Source of the DNA: Saprospiraceae bacterium
GTDB lineage: Bacteria > Bacteroidota > Bacteroidia > Chitinophagales > Saprospiraceae
DNA: 50,611 bases
Assembly (NCBI GenBank): GCA_022841745.1
Contig: JALHQW010000004.1
Span: 157,884 to 208,494, forward strand
Direction: 5' to 3'
Shown piece after piece: positions 38,743 through 48,068 of this stretch; the stretch's first letter is position 1, and each line of letters opens with the position of its first letter. Below the pieces are notes generated by a model. The model was given only the letters and a program-made list of their open reading frames with translations. It did no database searches and was not told the DNA's origin. Made by a program: the position numbers and the translations under genes.

Positions 38743-41004
38743 TTACACCATAGCGTTGGGCAGACTCACATAAAACATGGCGCCCTTGCCGGGTGCGCTC
38801 TCCACGCTGATGCTGCCGCCATGCTTCTCCACGATACGTTTCACGATGGCCAGCCCAATGCCCGTGCCCTCGAATTGCTCCTCGTTCACCAGCCTATTGA
38901 ATACTCCGAAGATGCGCCCAGCATGCTGCATATCGAACCCGATGCCATTGTCCCGTACGAAAAACCGCACGTTGCCGTTGGTCAATTCGCCACCGACTTC
39001 GATGATGGCAGGGTTTGCGTTCACAGAGTACTTAATGGCGTTCGATAAAAGGTTGTTTATTACGATGGAAAGGGCAGGTTTGTCGGCTACCACATGGGGC
39101 AGCATGTCCTGTATTTTCAGCTTGACATCCCTGCCGTTGCGCCAAGCATCTTCCAGCAAGTGCTTGGCTTCATTGTCTATAACTTCTTGTAGGGACAACA
39201 TGTTCAAAATCAGGCTTTTCCGCCCCGCACGGGTGTAGGCCAGCAGACCAGCTATCAGTTCCCCCAGGCGGGAGGCGCTGGTCTTGATACTGTTCAAGAG
39301 GTCGAGCCCTTCCTCCCCCAGCGCCAAATGATGGTCTTCCTTTAGGATGTCGGCATACGCCTCAATGGTTCGCAGGGGCGCCCGCAGGTCGTGCGACACC
39401 GAGTAGCTGAAGGTCTCCAAATCGTCGTAAGCCTCGGTCAGGTCCCGGTTGGTCTGCTGTACCTCCCGGTATTTCTGGAAGATGAAATCCTTCACGTCAT
39501 TGCGGAGCGCCATCGCCGTTTCCACCTCGTAGGGCTGCCAAGGCTGCGAGGTACCGCTCTCCAGTTGCGACCAGATTTCAAACGATTGGCGGGGACTGAG
39601 CCGCACTTGGCCGTCCTGCATTGTCACGGCCTTTTCGGAGTTGCCCGCCCAATGCACGGTCTGCGTCACCTCCGGCCTGAACCACAGCAGGTAGTCGCCC
39701 GGAACATTGGACAGGCGCACGGCCAACACACCAGCTGCCACTTGCTTGAACTCGTTGGCGGGCGGGTAATATTTGGCCAGTTCATGGGTGTGGTAAACAA
39801 GCATCACGACCTGCCTATCCATCCAATACAGCAGGCCCAGCAACTGCTCCTTCGTGGGCGTATTGCCGAGCAGGGTAATACGGCTCTCGTGGTAAATTGC
39901 GGCACCGCCGCAATGCACGAGGTCGAGCATATTGGTGTCGGTGGCGGTCAGGCCCTCGTAAAGGTCCCAATTGGCGGCCATCTGCTCGAACAATTTTGAC
40001 TTCACCAAACTGGCCTGCATCACCGATTGACGGTAGGCCATCACGGTCTGCATCCCGATGTGGGTGCTGATGAGTTGCCCCATGAACCACGCCGTATGCC
40101 GCTTGAAGTGCCCCGTTAACTTGGGCGAATAGTGGTGGCAGGCAATGAGGCCCCACAGCTTTCCCTCCGATGTAATGGCGATGCTCATGCTCGCCCTCAC
40201 GCCCATGTTGTTGAGGTACTCCAAGTGGATGGGTGACACACCCCGGCCAGCGCAATGCGTCTGGTCGAGCGGCTGCCCGGTGAGCGGCGAAAGGTACGGC
40301 TGCAGCAGGGCGGGCGTGGCAAGTACGTCGGTGATGATGCGGGCAGGGTTTTTCATGAAAAGTGCCCTTGCCTGCGCCGGCACATCGGAGGCCGGGAAGC
40401 GCAGCCCTAGGAAAGCCTCCAATTGCAGCTCTTTGGCTTCCGACAGCACGGTGCCGTGGCCATCCTCGTCGAAGCGGTAAATCATCACCCTGTCGTAGCC
40501 CGTTATCCTTTTCACCTCTTCGGCGGAGGCTTGCAACACCGACTGCAGGCTCTCACATTGCTGTATGCGCTGTATCGCCTCGCTGATGCTGCGCTGCATG
40601 GCATAGTTGACGGTGTCCTCGTCAAATGGCTCGAATTCGAGGATGTACTGTCCCTCTTGTCGGTAGATGAGGCAGTTGAGCCAATTAACCCTTCCATCGA
40701 GGGGCAGTCTGATGCGCACAGGGTTGGCTGCCATGTACTCGCCCCCCCTCGTGGTGGCCATGAGGATGCTGGCAAATGCGTCATCGGGAAGGAACTTGTG
40801 CAAGCCCTGGCCCGTTAAATCCGCCGCCGGGTGACCAAGGTGTGTTTGCGAGTTTTCAGATACCTGCAATACTTCCCAGTCGGATTCCCTGCAAGCAAGG
40901 ATGCAGGAATGTGCCTGTACCGTGGAGATAAAGCTGATGGGTTCGCTGGCGCAATTGCTCAGGTCGTAAGGCACCGAATAAGGAGAATCAACGCTTGGGC
41001 GCAT
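38743..41004 (-). CDS. bphP: Bacteriophytochrome histidine kinase (PAS-GAF-PHY-HisKA-HATPase)
   Basis: This 753-residue red/far-red photoreceptor has biliverdin-attachment Cys18 in the LSNCASEPI segment, a PAS domain and a GAF domain with the chromophore-pocket motif FPASDVPAQAR (Asp207). The PHY domain has the tongue motif PRQSFEIW. A HisKA domain (SVSHDLRAPL, phospho-His near 526) and a HATPase domain (GIGF, GTGIGLA) follow. The usual QPHG turn after the Cys segment reads VQAHS here, an unusual change in the PAS knot region. With the heme oxygenase and response regulator downstream it forms a complete light-signalling unit. Confidence 0.95.
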   Translation of the reverse strand: MRPSVDSPYSVPYDLSNCASEPISFISTVQAHSCILACRESDWEVLQVSENSQTHLGHPAADLTGQGLHKFLPDDAFASILMATTRGGEYMAANPVRIRLPLDGRVNWLNCLIYRQEGQYILEFEPFDEDTVNYAMQRSISEAIQRIQQCESLQSVLQASAEEVKRITGYDRVMIYRFDEDGHGTVLSEAKELQLEAFLGLRFPASDVPAQARALFMKNPARIITDVLATPALLQPYLSPLTGQPLDQTHCAGRGVSPIHLEYLNNMGVRASMSIAITSEGKLWGLIACHHYSPKLTGHFKRHTAWFMGQLISTHIGMQTVMAYRQSVMQASLVKSKLFEQMAANWDLYEGLTATDTNMLDLVHCGGAAIYHESRITLLGNTPTKEQLLGLLYWMDRQVVMLVYHTHELAKYYPPANEFKQVAAGVLAVRLSNVPGDYLLWFRPEVTQTVHWAGNSEKAVTMQDGQVRLSPRQSFEIWSQLESGTSQPWQPYEVETAMALRNDVKDFIFQKYREVQQTNRDLTEAYDDLETFSYSVSHDLRAPLRTIEAYADILKEDHHLALGEEGLDLLNSIKTSASRLGELIAGLLAYTRAGRKSLILNMLSLQEVIDNEAKHLLEDAWRNGRDVKLKIQDMLPHVVADKPALSIVINNLLSNAIKYSVNANPAIIEVGGELTNGNVRFFVRDNGIGFDMQHAGRIFGVFNRLVNEEQFEGTGIGLAIVKRIVEKHGGSISVESAPGKGAMFYVSLPNAMV

Positions 41005-41220
41005 AGGTAAAATTTTCTCAGTAGGCCCTGCATTGTCAAGATGCAGCGCATAATGCTATAAAGTTGATTTATTATCAGCGGGTCGAACCGGGAATGTAAA
41101 AGTATAAACTTTTGGCAAAAGCAGTTTTGGAAGTAATTTATCAGGGCATGAACAAGGCATCTTCTTTGCTATTTTAGTATTGCACGTAAAAACATCCATT
41201 TACTAAAATAGCGTAAATTT

Positions 41221-41598
41221 GTGTCCTATTCAACCTACCTTTCAACTTTGCGATTCATTTTGAGTAGATCTTCTACATACGATACAATAGGGGAAAAGGA
41301 GTTCAACGACTTACTTAAAGGCCGCGAAGAAAGGCCGTTCCTGGTCGTTTTCACCGCTGATTGGCTTGGCGAGGGCACTATCATGGATGCCATCGTTGAG
41401 GGCTTGGCGAGTGACTATGGCGGCGAGGTTGGCTTCTATCGCATTGATGTAGAAGAATCAAAAAACGTGTCCCATCAAATGGGTGTCCGACGCCTGCCCG
41501 CCATTTACCTTTTCAAGAACGGCGAAATCTCCGACCACCTTTCCGGCATGGTGCCAGCCCGCACCCTCCAGCGCCAAATTAACCAGATTTTGGAGTGA
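41221..41598 (+). CDS. Thioredoxin-fold protein lacking both active-site cysteines
   Basis: This protein of up to 125 residues has a thioredoxin fold: PFLVVFTADW, then GEVGFYRIDVEESKNVSHQMG, then RRLPAIYLFKNGE with the cis-Pro. The active-site WCGPC is replaced by WLGEG, so no disulfide chemistry is possible. It probably serves as a binding or chaperone module. The start is uncertain: GTG 41221 overlaps a -7 box (TAAATTTG 41214-41221), so translation may begin at a downstream TTG near 41260. It is divergent from the phytochrome gene. Confidence 0.75.
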   Translation: MSYSTYLSTLRFILSRSSTYDTIGEKEFNDLLKGREERPFLVVFTADWLGEGTIMDAIVEGLASDYGGEVGFYRIDVEESKNVSHQMGVRRLPAIYLFKNGEISDHLSGMVPARTLQRQINQILE

Positions 41599-41599
41599 T

Positions 41600-41629
41600 T
41601 GAACATTTTCCCGCCTTCTCCTTTTTAGC
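41600..41629 (+). promoter_or_regulatory. Weak ECF-type promoter upstream of 41673
   Basis: TGAACATT at 41600-41607, exactly 13 nt, CTTTTTAGC at 41621-41629. The -35 half and spacing match; the -10 half is degenerate. Confidence 0.35.
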
Positions 41630-41672
41630 TCCAACCCCACCAACGGGGCTTTCACCTTTTAAAATTAACAGA

Positions 41673-41873
41673 ATGGATACCAAGAAAATCATGGGCACCG
41701 TATTGGTTGCCTTCGGGCTGCTTGGACTCGTGCCAGGCGTACTCGGGATTTTTGAAAAACAAGAATTCTTAGGCATAAACTCATGGGCGCTGACCCTTCT
41801 CGGTGTGGTTTTCTTCATCTCCGGCGTGGGCATCATTCAGTCCATCCGCTCCACCAATCCGCCGCAGGCTTGA
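41673..41873 (+). CDS. Small two-helix membrane protein (DUF3185-like)
   Basis: This 66-residue protein has two hydrophobic helices (MGTVLVAFGLLGLVPGVLGI and ALTLLGVVFFISGVGII) joined by a charged loop (FEKQEFLGINS). The layout is like that of the protein at 29837-30049. ATG 41673 begins directly before the first helix. A weak ECF-type promoter lies 44 nt upstream. Confidence 0.7.
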   Translation: MDTKKIMGTVLVAFGLLGLVPGVLGIFEKQEFLGINSWALTLLGVVFFISGVGIIQSIRSTNPPQA

Positions 41874-41914
41874 CGCTTGTTGCCTCCGGCAAATAGCCAT
41901 TTAATTTATTGATA

Positions 41915-44900
41915 ATGAAAACTTTACGGAAACTGGGCTTGTTGCTGCTCGCAACATGCCTTTACGCCTCATGCGCCAACTACAATCTTATCCTCAACGA
42001 ATCCGCCGAGGGCAGCGGTAAACTTTCTCTTCCCACCAAGAAGCTGGACTACAAGGTCTATCTCATAGGTGACGCAGGCGCATCGCCCAAGGGAGCGCGC
42101 AGCGCCGCCCTTGAAGCACTGCGGCAAGAACTTGAAAAGGCACCTAAGAACAGCGCGGTCATCTTCCTTGGCAACAACGCCGTGCCCGACGGCCTGCCTG
42201 GCAAAAAGGAAAAGGGCTTCAAGAAAGCAGAACAACAGCTTAAAGCCCAACTGGATATTCTCAAAAATTACCAAGGCCAAATCATCTTCCTGCCCGGCAA
42301 CTACGACTGGGCAGCCGATGGCGTGGACGGCGTGAAGCGCCAACAAAAATTCATAGAGGAATATCTCGGCAGAGAAGACGTCTTCCTGCCAAAAGACGGT
42401 TGCAGCGGCCCCGAAACAATGGAACTGACCAAGAAGCTCGGCCTGCTCATACTTGACAGCCAATGGTACATGACCGATTGGGACAGCCAGCCAGAAATCA
42501 ACGAATCTTGTGACTTTATGACACGGGGTGAGGCCATGAGTGAGGCCACCGATGCGGCGGGCGACTTCGTTGGCAAAAACCTGCTCGTGGTGGCGCACCA
42601 CTCCATCATCTCCAATGGTTGGAACGATGACCATTTTGCCACAAGGGACCACCTCTATCCGCCCTCCGACCGAAAGCCGAAGCGCAATATGGCCATGCCA
42701 TTGATTGGTTCCGTGGTGCTTGCTGCTGACCGATTTTCCACTAATCGCCAAGAGGTTAGCCACCCCATTTACCAGCAATACATTGGCGCTGTCAATGGCA
42801 TTGCCAAAAAGCATGGCAACATCATCTACGCTGCGGGGCACGAGCGCAACCTCCAACTAAAAGTGGAAAAGGACGATGAAGAGGATATGGTGCAAATCGT
42901 GAGCGGCGCCGGCTCCATGCTTAGCCCCGTGAAGCGGAGCAAGGACACGCAGATGGCCTACGCAAGCAGCCAAGGCTTCGCCGTGGTCAATTTTTACGAA
43001 GACGGTGAGGCTTGGGTGGATTTCGTGCGGATAAAGGGACGCCATAACGCTGTGCCGCTCGAAGACGGAAAGGACAAGAAGGAAAGCTCCCAATTAAGTG
43101 ATTTAGCGCCTAACCAGGGCGGCCCGACTGCGCCTTCTTTCACTGAAAAAGACAAGGCCGGCAAGGTCGTGACGCCCGAAGTTTTTTATCGCCAAAAAAT
43201 AAAAGACGTACTGCCAACGCCGAAAGAACTGATGCCGAAAACCTATCCGGAGTACCTACAGAAAAAGGACAGCACCACGACCTCCATTTTGAAGGAAGGC
43301 GAAATCTGGAGAATGAGCGACTTTATGTGGGGTGAGATGTACACTGATTATTTTTTTGAAAAACTGAAAGTGCCCGTGCTCGACATGGAAAAGTACGGCG
43401 GTGGTGTGAAGGCGTTCAAAAAGGGCGGCGGCTTCCAGAGCATTTCCCTGCAACTGAAAAACGACAAAGGCGACCGGCTGTATGCCCTGCGTGGTGTGAA
43501 AAAAGTGGCTGAAAACCTGGAGGGCCCATTAGCCAATACATTTGCAAAGGACATCTTGGAGCACGCCTACACGGCCTCCAACCCCTTCGCTCCATACCTG
43601 CTGGGGCCGATGCACGCCGCCATCAATACCTACCACACCAATCCCCAGTTGTTCTATGTGCCGCAGCAGCCACGGCTCGGTATTTACAACGAGTTTGGCG
43701 GCAGGCTCTTCATGTTGGAGGAGCGCCCCGACAACGACTGGAGCAACAGCGCCAGCCTTGGGAACTCGAATAAAATCGTCAGCTCAGGCAAGGTGATAGA
43801 AGCCCGAATGAACAACGACAAGGCCGTTATTGACCAAAAAATGTTGCTCCGCAACCGCCTGTTCGACCTCATTATCGGCGACTGGGACCGCCACGTTGAC
43901 CAATGGCGCTGGGCCACCAAGCCTATCGAAGGCACGGAGAAGGTGCTGTACCAGCCCATCGCCCGCGACCGCGACCAAGCCTTTTGCAAATATGGTGGGC
44001 TGATATTCCATGCCTCCCGTTTCATGGTGGCCAACTTCCGCTCGCTCGGCACCTACGACGACCACCTGAACTGGCGGGAGAACAAGTGGATGACCGATGA
44101 ATACAACTATTTCGACCATTTTTTCCTCAATGAACTGACTTGGGAGGATTGGGAAAAAGAGGTGAAAACCATCCAGAAAAACCTGACGGATGAGGTCATT
44201 GACGCAAGCATGAAATGGCTGCCACGGGGCATTTACGAGGATATGGCCCCTGTGCTGTCGCACAATATCAAATCGCGCCGCGACCACCTTATGGTGACGG
44301 CACGCAGGTGGCACCATCGGCTGGCCAATAAGGTCAAAGTCGTTGCTACGCAAAATGAAAACTTGATAAAAGTGGAGCGCCTAAGCAATGAGTTGACCAA
44401 GGTTTCCATTTTTGAGTTCAGCAAGGATGGGGAGAAACAGCCCGTTTATACCCGCATTTTCGACAATGACGTGACCGACGAAATCAGGATTTTCGGCTTG
44501 GACGGCGACGATGAGTTCGTGGTGGAGGGCAAGGTAGGGCGCTCGCCCATCGTGCGGCTCATCGGCGGCATTGACGAAGACAAGTTCAAGGACGAATCGA
44601 AGGTGTCGGGCCTTACCCGCAAGACCATCATCCACGACGACCTCATGGAGGACAACAAAGTGGAGTCCAAGGGCGAGGCACGCGACAAGCGCATGAACGA
44701 CTATGAGCGCAACCATTATTTTTTCAGAAAAAAGATCACCAACAATGTGATTGGTTTACCCATCATCGGCTACAACCCCGACGAACAGCTTTTCGTGGGC
44801 GCAAGCCTGAAAATCACGCAAGACCGCTACAGCGGTTTAAACATCCACCAGTTAGCAGGGCAGGTGGCGTTTTCCACGCAGGGCTACTTCTTCCGCTACA

Positions 44901-45799
44901 TTGGCGACTACCAACAGGCGATGGGCCAAAAGGACCTGCTCGTGGAGGCTTCCATTGAGACACCGCGCTACGTGAACAATTTCTTTGGCTTCGGCAACGA
45001 GACCTCCCGCCTTGAGGATACGCCACTGAACTACTACCGCACCCGAATGAAGCGCTACAACTTCGGTCTTTCGATGAAAAAGCAGACGGATGGCGGGCTA
45101 CTCTTTGCCATAGGCCCAACGGCCAAAATGGTGGAAGTGTACGACCGGGAGGGCAGCTTCCTGGACAGCTACGAAGAGAACATCCGCCCGGAAGTGTACA
45201 GCAACCAGTTTTTTGCCGGCGTCAGGACGAGGCTCGAATATGCCAATATTGACCGCAGGCTGAACCCGTCGAGGGGAATGGAGTTCCGAAGCTACGCAAG
45301 CTGGCTGGCCAACCTCGGCGAGCCTTCCATGAACTACCTGAACGTTGGTGGCTTCCTGAGCCTTTACCTTCCGCTCAATCCGTCCCGTCGTTTTGTACTG
45401 GCCACGAGGGTGGGAGGGGCGCACAACGTCGGCGATTTCGACTTTTTCAATGCGCCTTCATTGGGCGGCAGCCAATCCGACCATTTGGGCGGGCACCTGA
45501 CCATACGGGGCTACAACTCCAACCGCTTCACGGGCCGCACCGTTTTTTACCACAACAACGACCTGCGCATCCGACTCTTGGGAAACCGCAAACTGGTGGG
45601 CATCCCCCTTTCTATCGGGATCGTCCCCAGCTTCGACTATGGTCGGGTATGGGCAGACGGCGAGCAGTCCGATAAATGGCACACGAGCTATGGCGGCGGC
45701 ATATGGGTAGCACCCTTGGACTTCGTTTCCATTTCCTTCAGCCTAATGAAATCTGAGGAGGGGCAGCGGTTCACGGTGGGGCTGGGGTATGATTTCTGA
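41915..45799 (+). CDS. Outer-membrane lipoprotein: phosphoesterase-like domain fused to a BamA-type barrel
   Basis: This 1294-residue protein has a lipoprotein signal (LYASC, Cys20). A calcineurin-like domain follows in the first ~350 residues, with LIGDAGASPKG, FLGNNAVPDG, FLPGNYDWAADG, VVAHHSIISNG and YAAGHERNLQ. Then come a long middle region with IIGDWDRHVDQWRWATKPI and a C-terminal surface-antigen/BamA-type barrel (NPSRGMEFRSYASWL through a final GLGYDF). Against the family pattern (GD, GDN, GNHD, HH, GHxH), three metal-site positions are changed: GNN, GNYD and GHER. The phosphatase is probably weak or dead. Such fusions are common in Bacteroidota; their role is unknown. A terminator follows at 46030-46081. 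Confidence 0.85.
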   Translation: MKTLRKLGLLLLATCLYASCANYNLILNESAEGSGKLSLPTKKLDYKVYLIGDAGASPKGARSAALEALRQELEKAPKNSAVIFLGNNAVPDGLPGKKEKGFKKAEQQLKAQLDILKNYQGQIIFLPGNYDWAADGVDGVKRQQKFIEEYLGREDVFLPKDGCSGPETMELTKKLGLLILDSQWYMTDWDSQPEINESCDFMTRGEAMSEATDAAGDFVGKNLLVVAHHSIISNGWNDDHFATRDHLYPPSDRKPKRNMAMPLIGSVVLAADRFSTNRQEVSHPIYQQYIGAVNGIAKKHGNIIYAAGHERNLQLKVEKDDEEDMVQIVSGAGSMLSPVKRSKDTQMAYASSQGFAVVNFYEDGEAWVDFVRIKGRHNAVPLEDGKDKKESSQLSDLAPNQGGPTAPSFTEKDKAGKVVTPEVFYRQKIKDVLPTPKELMPKTYPEYLQKKDSTTTSILKEGEIWRMSDFMWGEMYTDYFFEKLKVPVLDMEKYGGGVKAFKKGGGFQSISLQLKNDKGDRLYALRGVKKVAENLEGPLANTFAKDILEHAYTASNPFAPYLLGPMHAAINTYHTNPQLFYVPQQPRLGIYNEFGGRLFMLEERPDNDWSNSASLGNSNKIVSSGKVIEARMNNDKAVIDQKMLLRNRLFDLIIGDWDRHVDQWRWATKPIEGTEKVLYQPIARDRDQAFCKYGGLIFHASRFMVANFRSLGTYDDHLNWRENKWMTDEYNYFDHFFLNELTWEDWEKEVKTIQKNLTDEVIDASMKWLPRGIYEDMAPVLSHNIKSRRDHLMVTARRWHHRLANKVKVVATQNENLIKVERLSNELTKVSIFEFSKDGEKQPVYTRIFDNDVTDEIRIFGLDGDDEFVVEGKVGRSPIVRLIGGIDEDKFKDESKVSGLTRKTIIHDDLMEDNKVESKGEARDKRMNDYERNHYFFRKKITNNVIGLPIIGYNPDEQLFVGASLKITQDRYSGLNIHQLAGQVAFSTQGYFFRYIGDYQQAMGQKDLLVEASIETPRYVNNFFGFGNETSRLEDTPLNYYRTRMKRYNFGLSMKKQTDGGLLFAIGPTAKMVEVYDREGSFLDSYEENIRPEVYSNQFFAGVRTRLEYANIDRRLNPSRGMEFRSYASWLANLGEPSMNYLNVGGFLSLYLPLNPSRRFVLATRVGGAHNVGDFDFFNAPSLGGSQSDHLGGHLTIRGYNSNRFTGRTVFYHNNDLRIRLLGNRKLVGIPLSIGIVPSFDYGRVWADGEQSDKWHTSYGGGIWVAPLDFVSISFSLMKSEEGQRFTVGLGYDF

Positions 45800-45891
45800 G
45801 TGAGTGCTTGTCCGAACGAATCATTCCATGCAAGTGCCTGATACATGGACAGATATTTGACGCCATTAGGTTTTGTGCATTTGCCAGGCGA

Positions 45892-45924
45892 AGATTTCCG
45901 AAATCTTAAAGATTTCGGAAATCT
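45892..45924. repeat. Perfect 16-bp palindromic hairpin
   Basis: AGATTTCCGAAATCTT (45892-45907) and AAGATTTCGGAAATCT (45909-45924), with a 1-nt loop. It lies in the gap after the barrel gene, next to a dispersed CCTGTCCCGATTTTCGGGA motif (45936-45954) that recurs at 50084-50102 (inverted) and partly at 50463. Confidence 0.7.
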
Positions 45925-46029
45925 GGTTTTCACGACCTGTCCCGATTTTCGGGAAACCCTATTGGTGCGAAGTATAAATCAGTTGAAACCCCTTTAACAG
46001 GTGTGGGGCCTTACTTCACAAAAAGGCCT

Positions 46030-46081
46030 CATTCCCGACGGTGTCGCCATAGGCTGCGCCGCTGGGAATGCGTTTTTTTTT
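46030..46081 (+). terminator. Terminator after the phosphoesterase-barrel gene
   Basis: CATTCCC (46030-46036) and GGGAATG (46064-46070), with inner GC pairing and then nine T. From here to 46447 the sequence is AT-rich with no gene seen. Confidence 0.75.
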
Positions 46082-46447
46082 GGATAGAAAAACTGCCAGA
46101 TTATTTTTCAAACCACTCGGTAAAAGCAGTATAGCGAAATGTTAATTTATTTAATTTACAACGTGCTTAATATAGATTATTTACACCTAAAATCTTGATT
46201 ATCAACTATTTAAGAATAATCAATTAAAAAACAAGATAAAAATTTTTCGTAAAATCAAACTATATAAGAACAATCTTTTGCTGCACCACATTATAAGTGT
46301 ACATTCCTTTCTTACTTCTACTCAACTATACCACTAAGCAATTGCCCAGCTGAAGCGTGCAATTGGTAAAATCTTTTCCCATCAGAAGACTCCTACATAA
46401 TTTCTAACATCGCTAAGTAAATAACTTAGCTCAAAATCAATTAAATT

Positions 46448-47428
46448 ATGAACCATCAATCATCTCAACCGGTGACGAACTCACCGGATCGGAAGCCCTA
46501 TGCCATCTTTGGCGTCATCGGAGTCATCCTGCTCGTTACCATCGGCTATTTGGCCTACTCCAACGTGTATAAAAACAACCAACTGGAAATGGTGTACGCA
46601 GATGTGAACGAAGCCCATTCCTTACAAGCAGAACTAGACAATCAATACAGGGCAGCCATTGCGGAGCTGGAAAGCTTAAAGGGCAGCCACGGCGAAATGG
46701 ATGCCCTCATCAATAAGCAACAAACGGAATTGGAAGATCAGAAATCCAGGATAGAAACCTTATTAGTGGACCGTAGTAAGCTGAAACTGGCTCGCCAGGA
46801 AATAAATGGCATCAAGACCCAAATGCAAGGCTACTTGGTCGAAATTGATAAACTGAAGGCCGACAACCAGTTACTGACCACTGAACGGGATGAACTGGTG
46901 GTGACCAAGCAGGCGTTGCAAAACGACCTGATGACTAAGGAAATGGAGAACACGCAGCTCAATGAATCCAAGGCCACGCTCGTCAGCCAGAACGAAGAGC
47001 TTGCCAACAAAGTGAAAATTGGTTCTGCCATTGCCGTAAAGGACCTGAAAGTGGAGGGCCTGAAGCTACGCTCAAACGGCAAGACCAGGGATAAAAGCAC
47101 GGCAAAAAAAGTTGATGTCCTGAACGTATGCTTCAAGACCACCCCAAATGAGGTGGTAGCGCCAGGACCCGAGTCGTTCTATGTGCGCATCGTGAACCCA
47201 AGAGGTGAGACCCTCGCCGTGGAAGACCTCGGTTCCGGCACCATGACCAACGAAAAGACCGGCGAACAAGTGCGTTTTACGCAGACCGCCGAGACACAGT
47301 ACAACAACGACGAGCAGCAACTTTGCCTTTCATGGAAGCCCAACACCAACTTCGAGGCCGGCAAATATGCCGTGGAAGTGTTTAATAAGGGCTTTTTGGT
47401 AGGAGCTAGCAGTTTCGAATTGAAATAA
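46448..47428 (+). CDS. Membrane-anchored coiled-coil protein
   Basis: This 326-residue protein has a short cytoplasmic start, one membrane helix (AIFGVIGVILLVTIGYLAY) and a long coiled coil (about residues 45-190). A C-terminal beta domain follows (VLNVCFKTTPNEVVAPGPE, YVRIVNPRGETLAVEDLGSG, YAVEVFNKGFLVGASSF). This arrangement is frequent in Bacteroidota proteins of unknown function and suggests an envelope-spanning structural role. The leader is AT-rich and about 370 bp long without another gene. Confidence 0.8.
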   Translation: MNHQSSQPVTNSPDRKPYAIFGVIGVILLVTIGYLAYSNVYKNNQLEMVYADVNEAHSLQAELDNQYRAAIAELESLKGSHGEMDALINKQQTELEDQKSRIETLLVDRSKLKLARQEINGIKTQMQGYLVEIDKLKADNQLLTTERDELVVTKQALQNDLMTKEMENTQLNESKATLVSQNEELANKVKIGSAIAVKDLKVEGLKLRSNGKTRDKSTAKKVDVLNVCFKTTPNEVVAPGPESFYVRIVNPRGETLAVEDLGSGTMTNEKTGEQVRFTQTAETQYNNDEQQLCLSWKPNTNFEAGKYAVEVFNKGFLVGASSFELK

Positions 47429-47453
47429 AGTGCTAAAGCAAAGTTAGTTAAAG

Positions 47454-47488
47454 GCTGGGGCAGGTAAGCGATGCCTGCTCCAGCTCTT
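47454..47488 (+). terminator. Terminator after the coiled-coil gene
   Basis: GCTGGGGCAGG (47454-47464) and CCTGCTCCAGC (47474-47484) with one G-T pair, followed by TCTTTT. Confidence 0.8.
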
Positions 47489-47551
47489 TTCAACTTGCTT
47501 GAATAATAATATTGCGGGTTTTCCTTATTGTTTAGGATAGTTAGTTGGAAG

Positions 47552-47582
47552 CCGGTGCGAATGAGTTTCGCACCGGTTTTTT
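47552..47582 (+). terminator. Second terminator in tandem
   Basis: CCGGTGCGAA (47552-47561) and TTCGCACCGG (47567-47576), a 5-nt loop, then six T. Only 64 nt separate it from the previous terminator, so it is either a backup or ends a very short RNA. Confidence 0.8.
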
Positions 47583-47644
47583 AATTCAGGACAGCGGGCA
47601 AGGTGTGCTGGCTGGGCAATCTGGTAATTGTCCGCTTGCAGCCA

Positions 47645-47694
47645 TAAAAAATAACGGCAGTAGCATATCTTATGCCACCGCCATTATTTTTTTA
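47645..47694. terminator. Bidirectional terminator
   Basis: AAAAATAACGGC and GCCATTATTTTTTT pair around an inner GCAT/ATGC stem, with A/T runs on both sides. Confidence 0.65.
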
Positions 47695-47893
47695 AGGGCA
47701 TTTCAAACTCGCCTATCGCTTGAAATTCGGCGACCAATGTTTCAACCTGTGCAAAATGCAAAAAATGGTCGCTATTGTTTTACCAGCTTGCTGCTGAAAA
47801 CAATTAGTCCTGACACAACCCCGACGAAGTACGAGCTTCTTTTTTTTCAACTTCTTTGGCCAGTAAAAAATTTAGTCCGCTGAAAAATAACAT
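47684..47893 (-). pseudogene. Decayed small gene
   Basis: The minus strand from ATG 47893 reads MLFFSGLNFLLAKEVEKK, then shifts at an 8-A run. The +1 frame continues SSYFVGVVSGLIVFSSKLVK, and the original frame resumes as HFLHFAQVETLVAEFQAIG to the TAA at 47684. The pieces read like one 70-residue protein with two compensating frameshifts. Family not recognised; tentative. Confidence 0.3.
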
Positions 47894-48068
47894 GCTGATA
47901 ACCGGAAAATTTTTGTTCTGGAAATATCCCGTTTCGGGCATTGGTCAAGCGCATGCAGCTGCTTCTCCGCAAATTCTGAGTGGCATCCGCGCTTCACGTT
48001 ATCAGATTAGCCTGTATATCCCCTTGTCAATGGCCTGGCCCGCTTTGCACACATTTTTCAGTAGCAAA

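Noticed and set aside
47798-47806. A GTTTTACC match
   Set aside because: No GAAC occurs 16 nt upstream and no plus-strand gene follows directly.
47545-47883. A 112-codon plus-strand frame
   Set aside because: It starts with TTG inside a terminator and crosses a second terminator.
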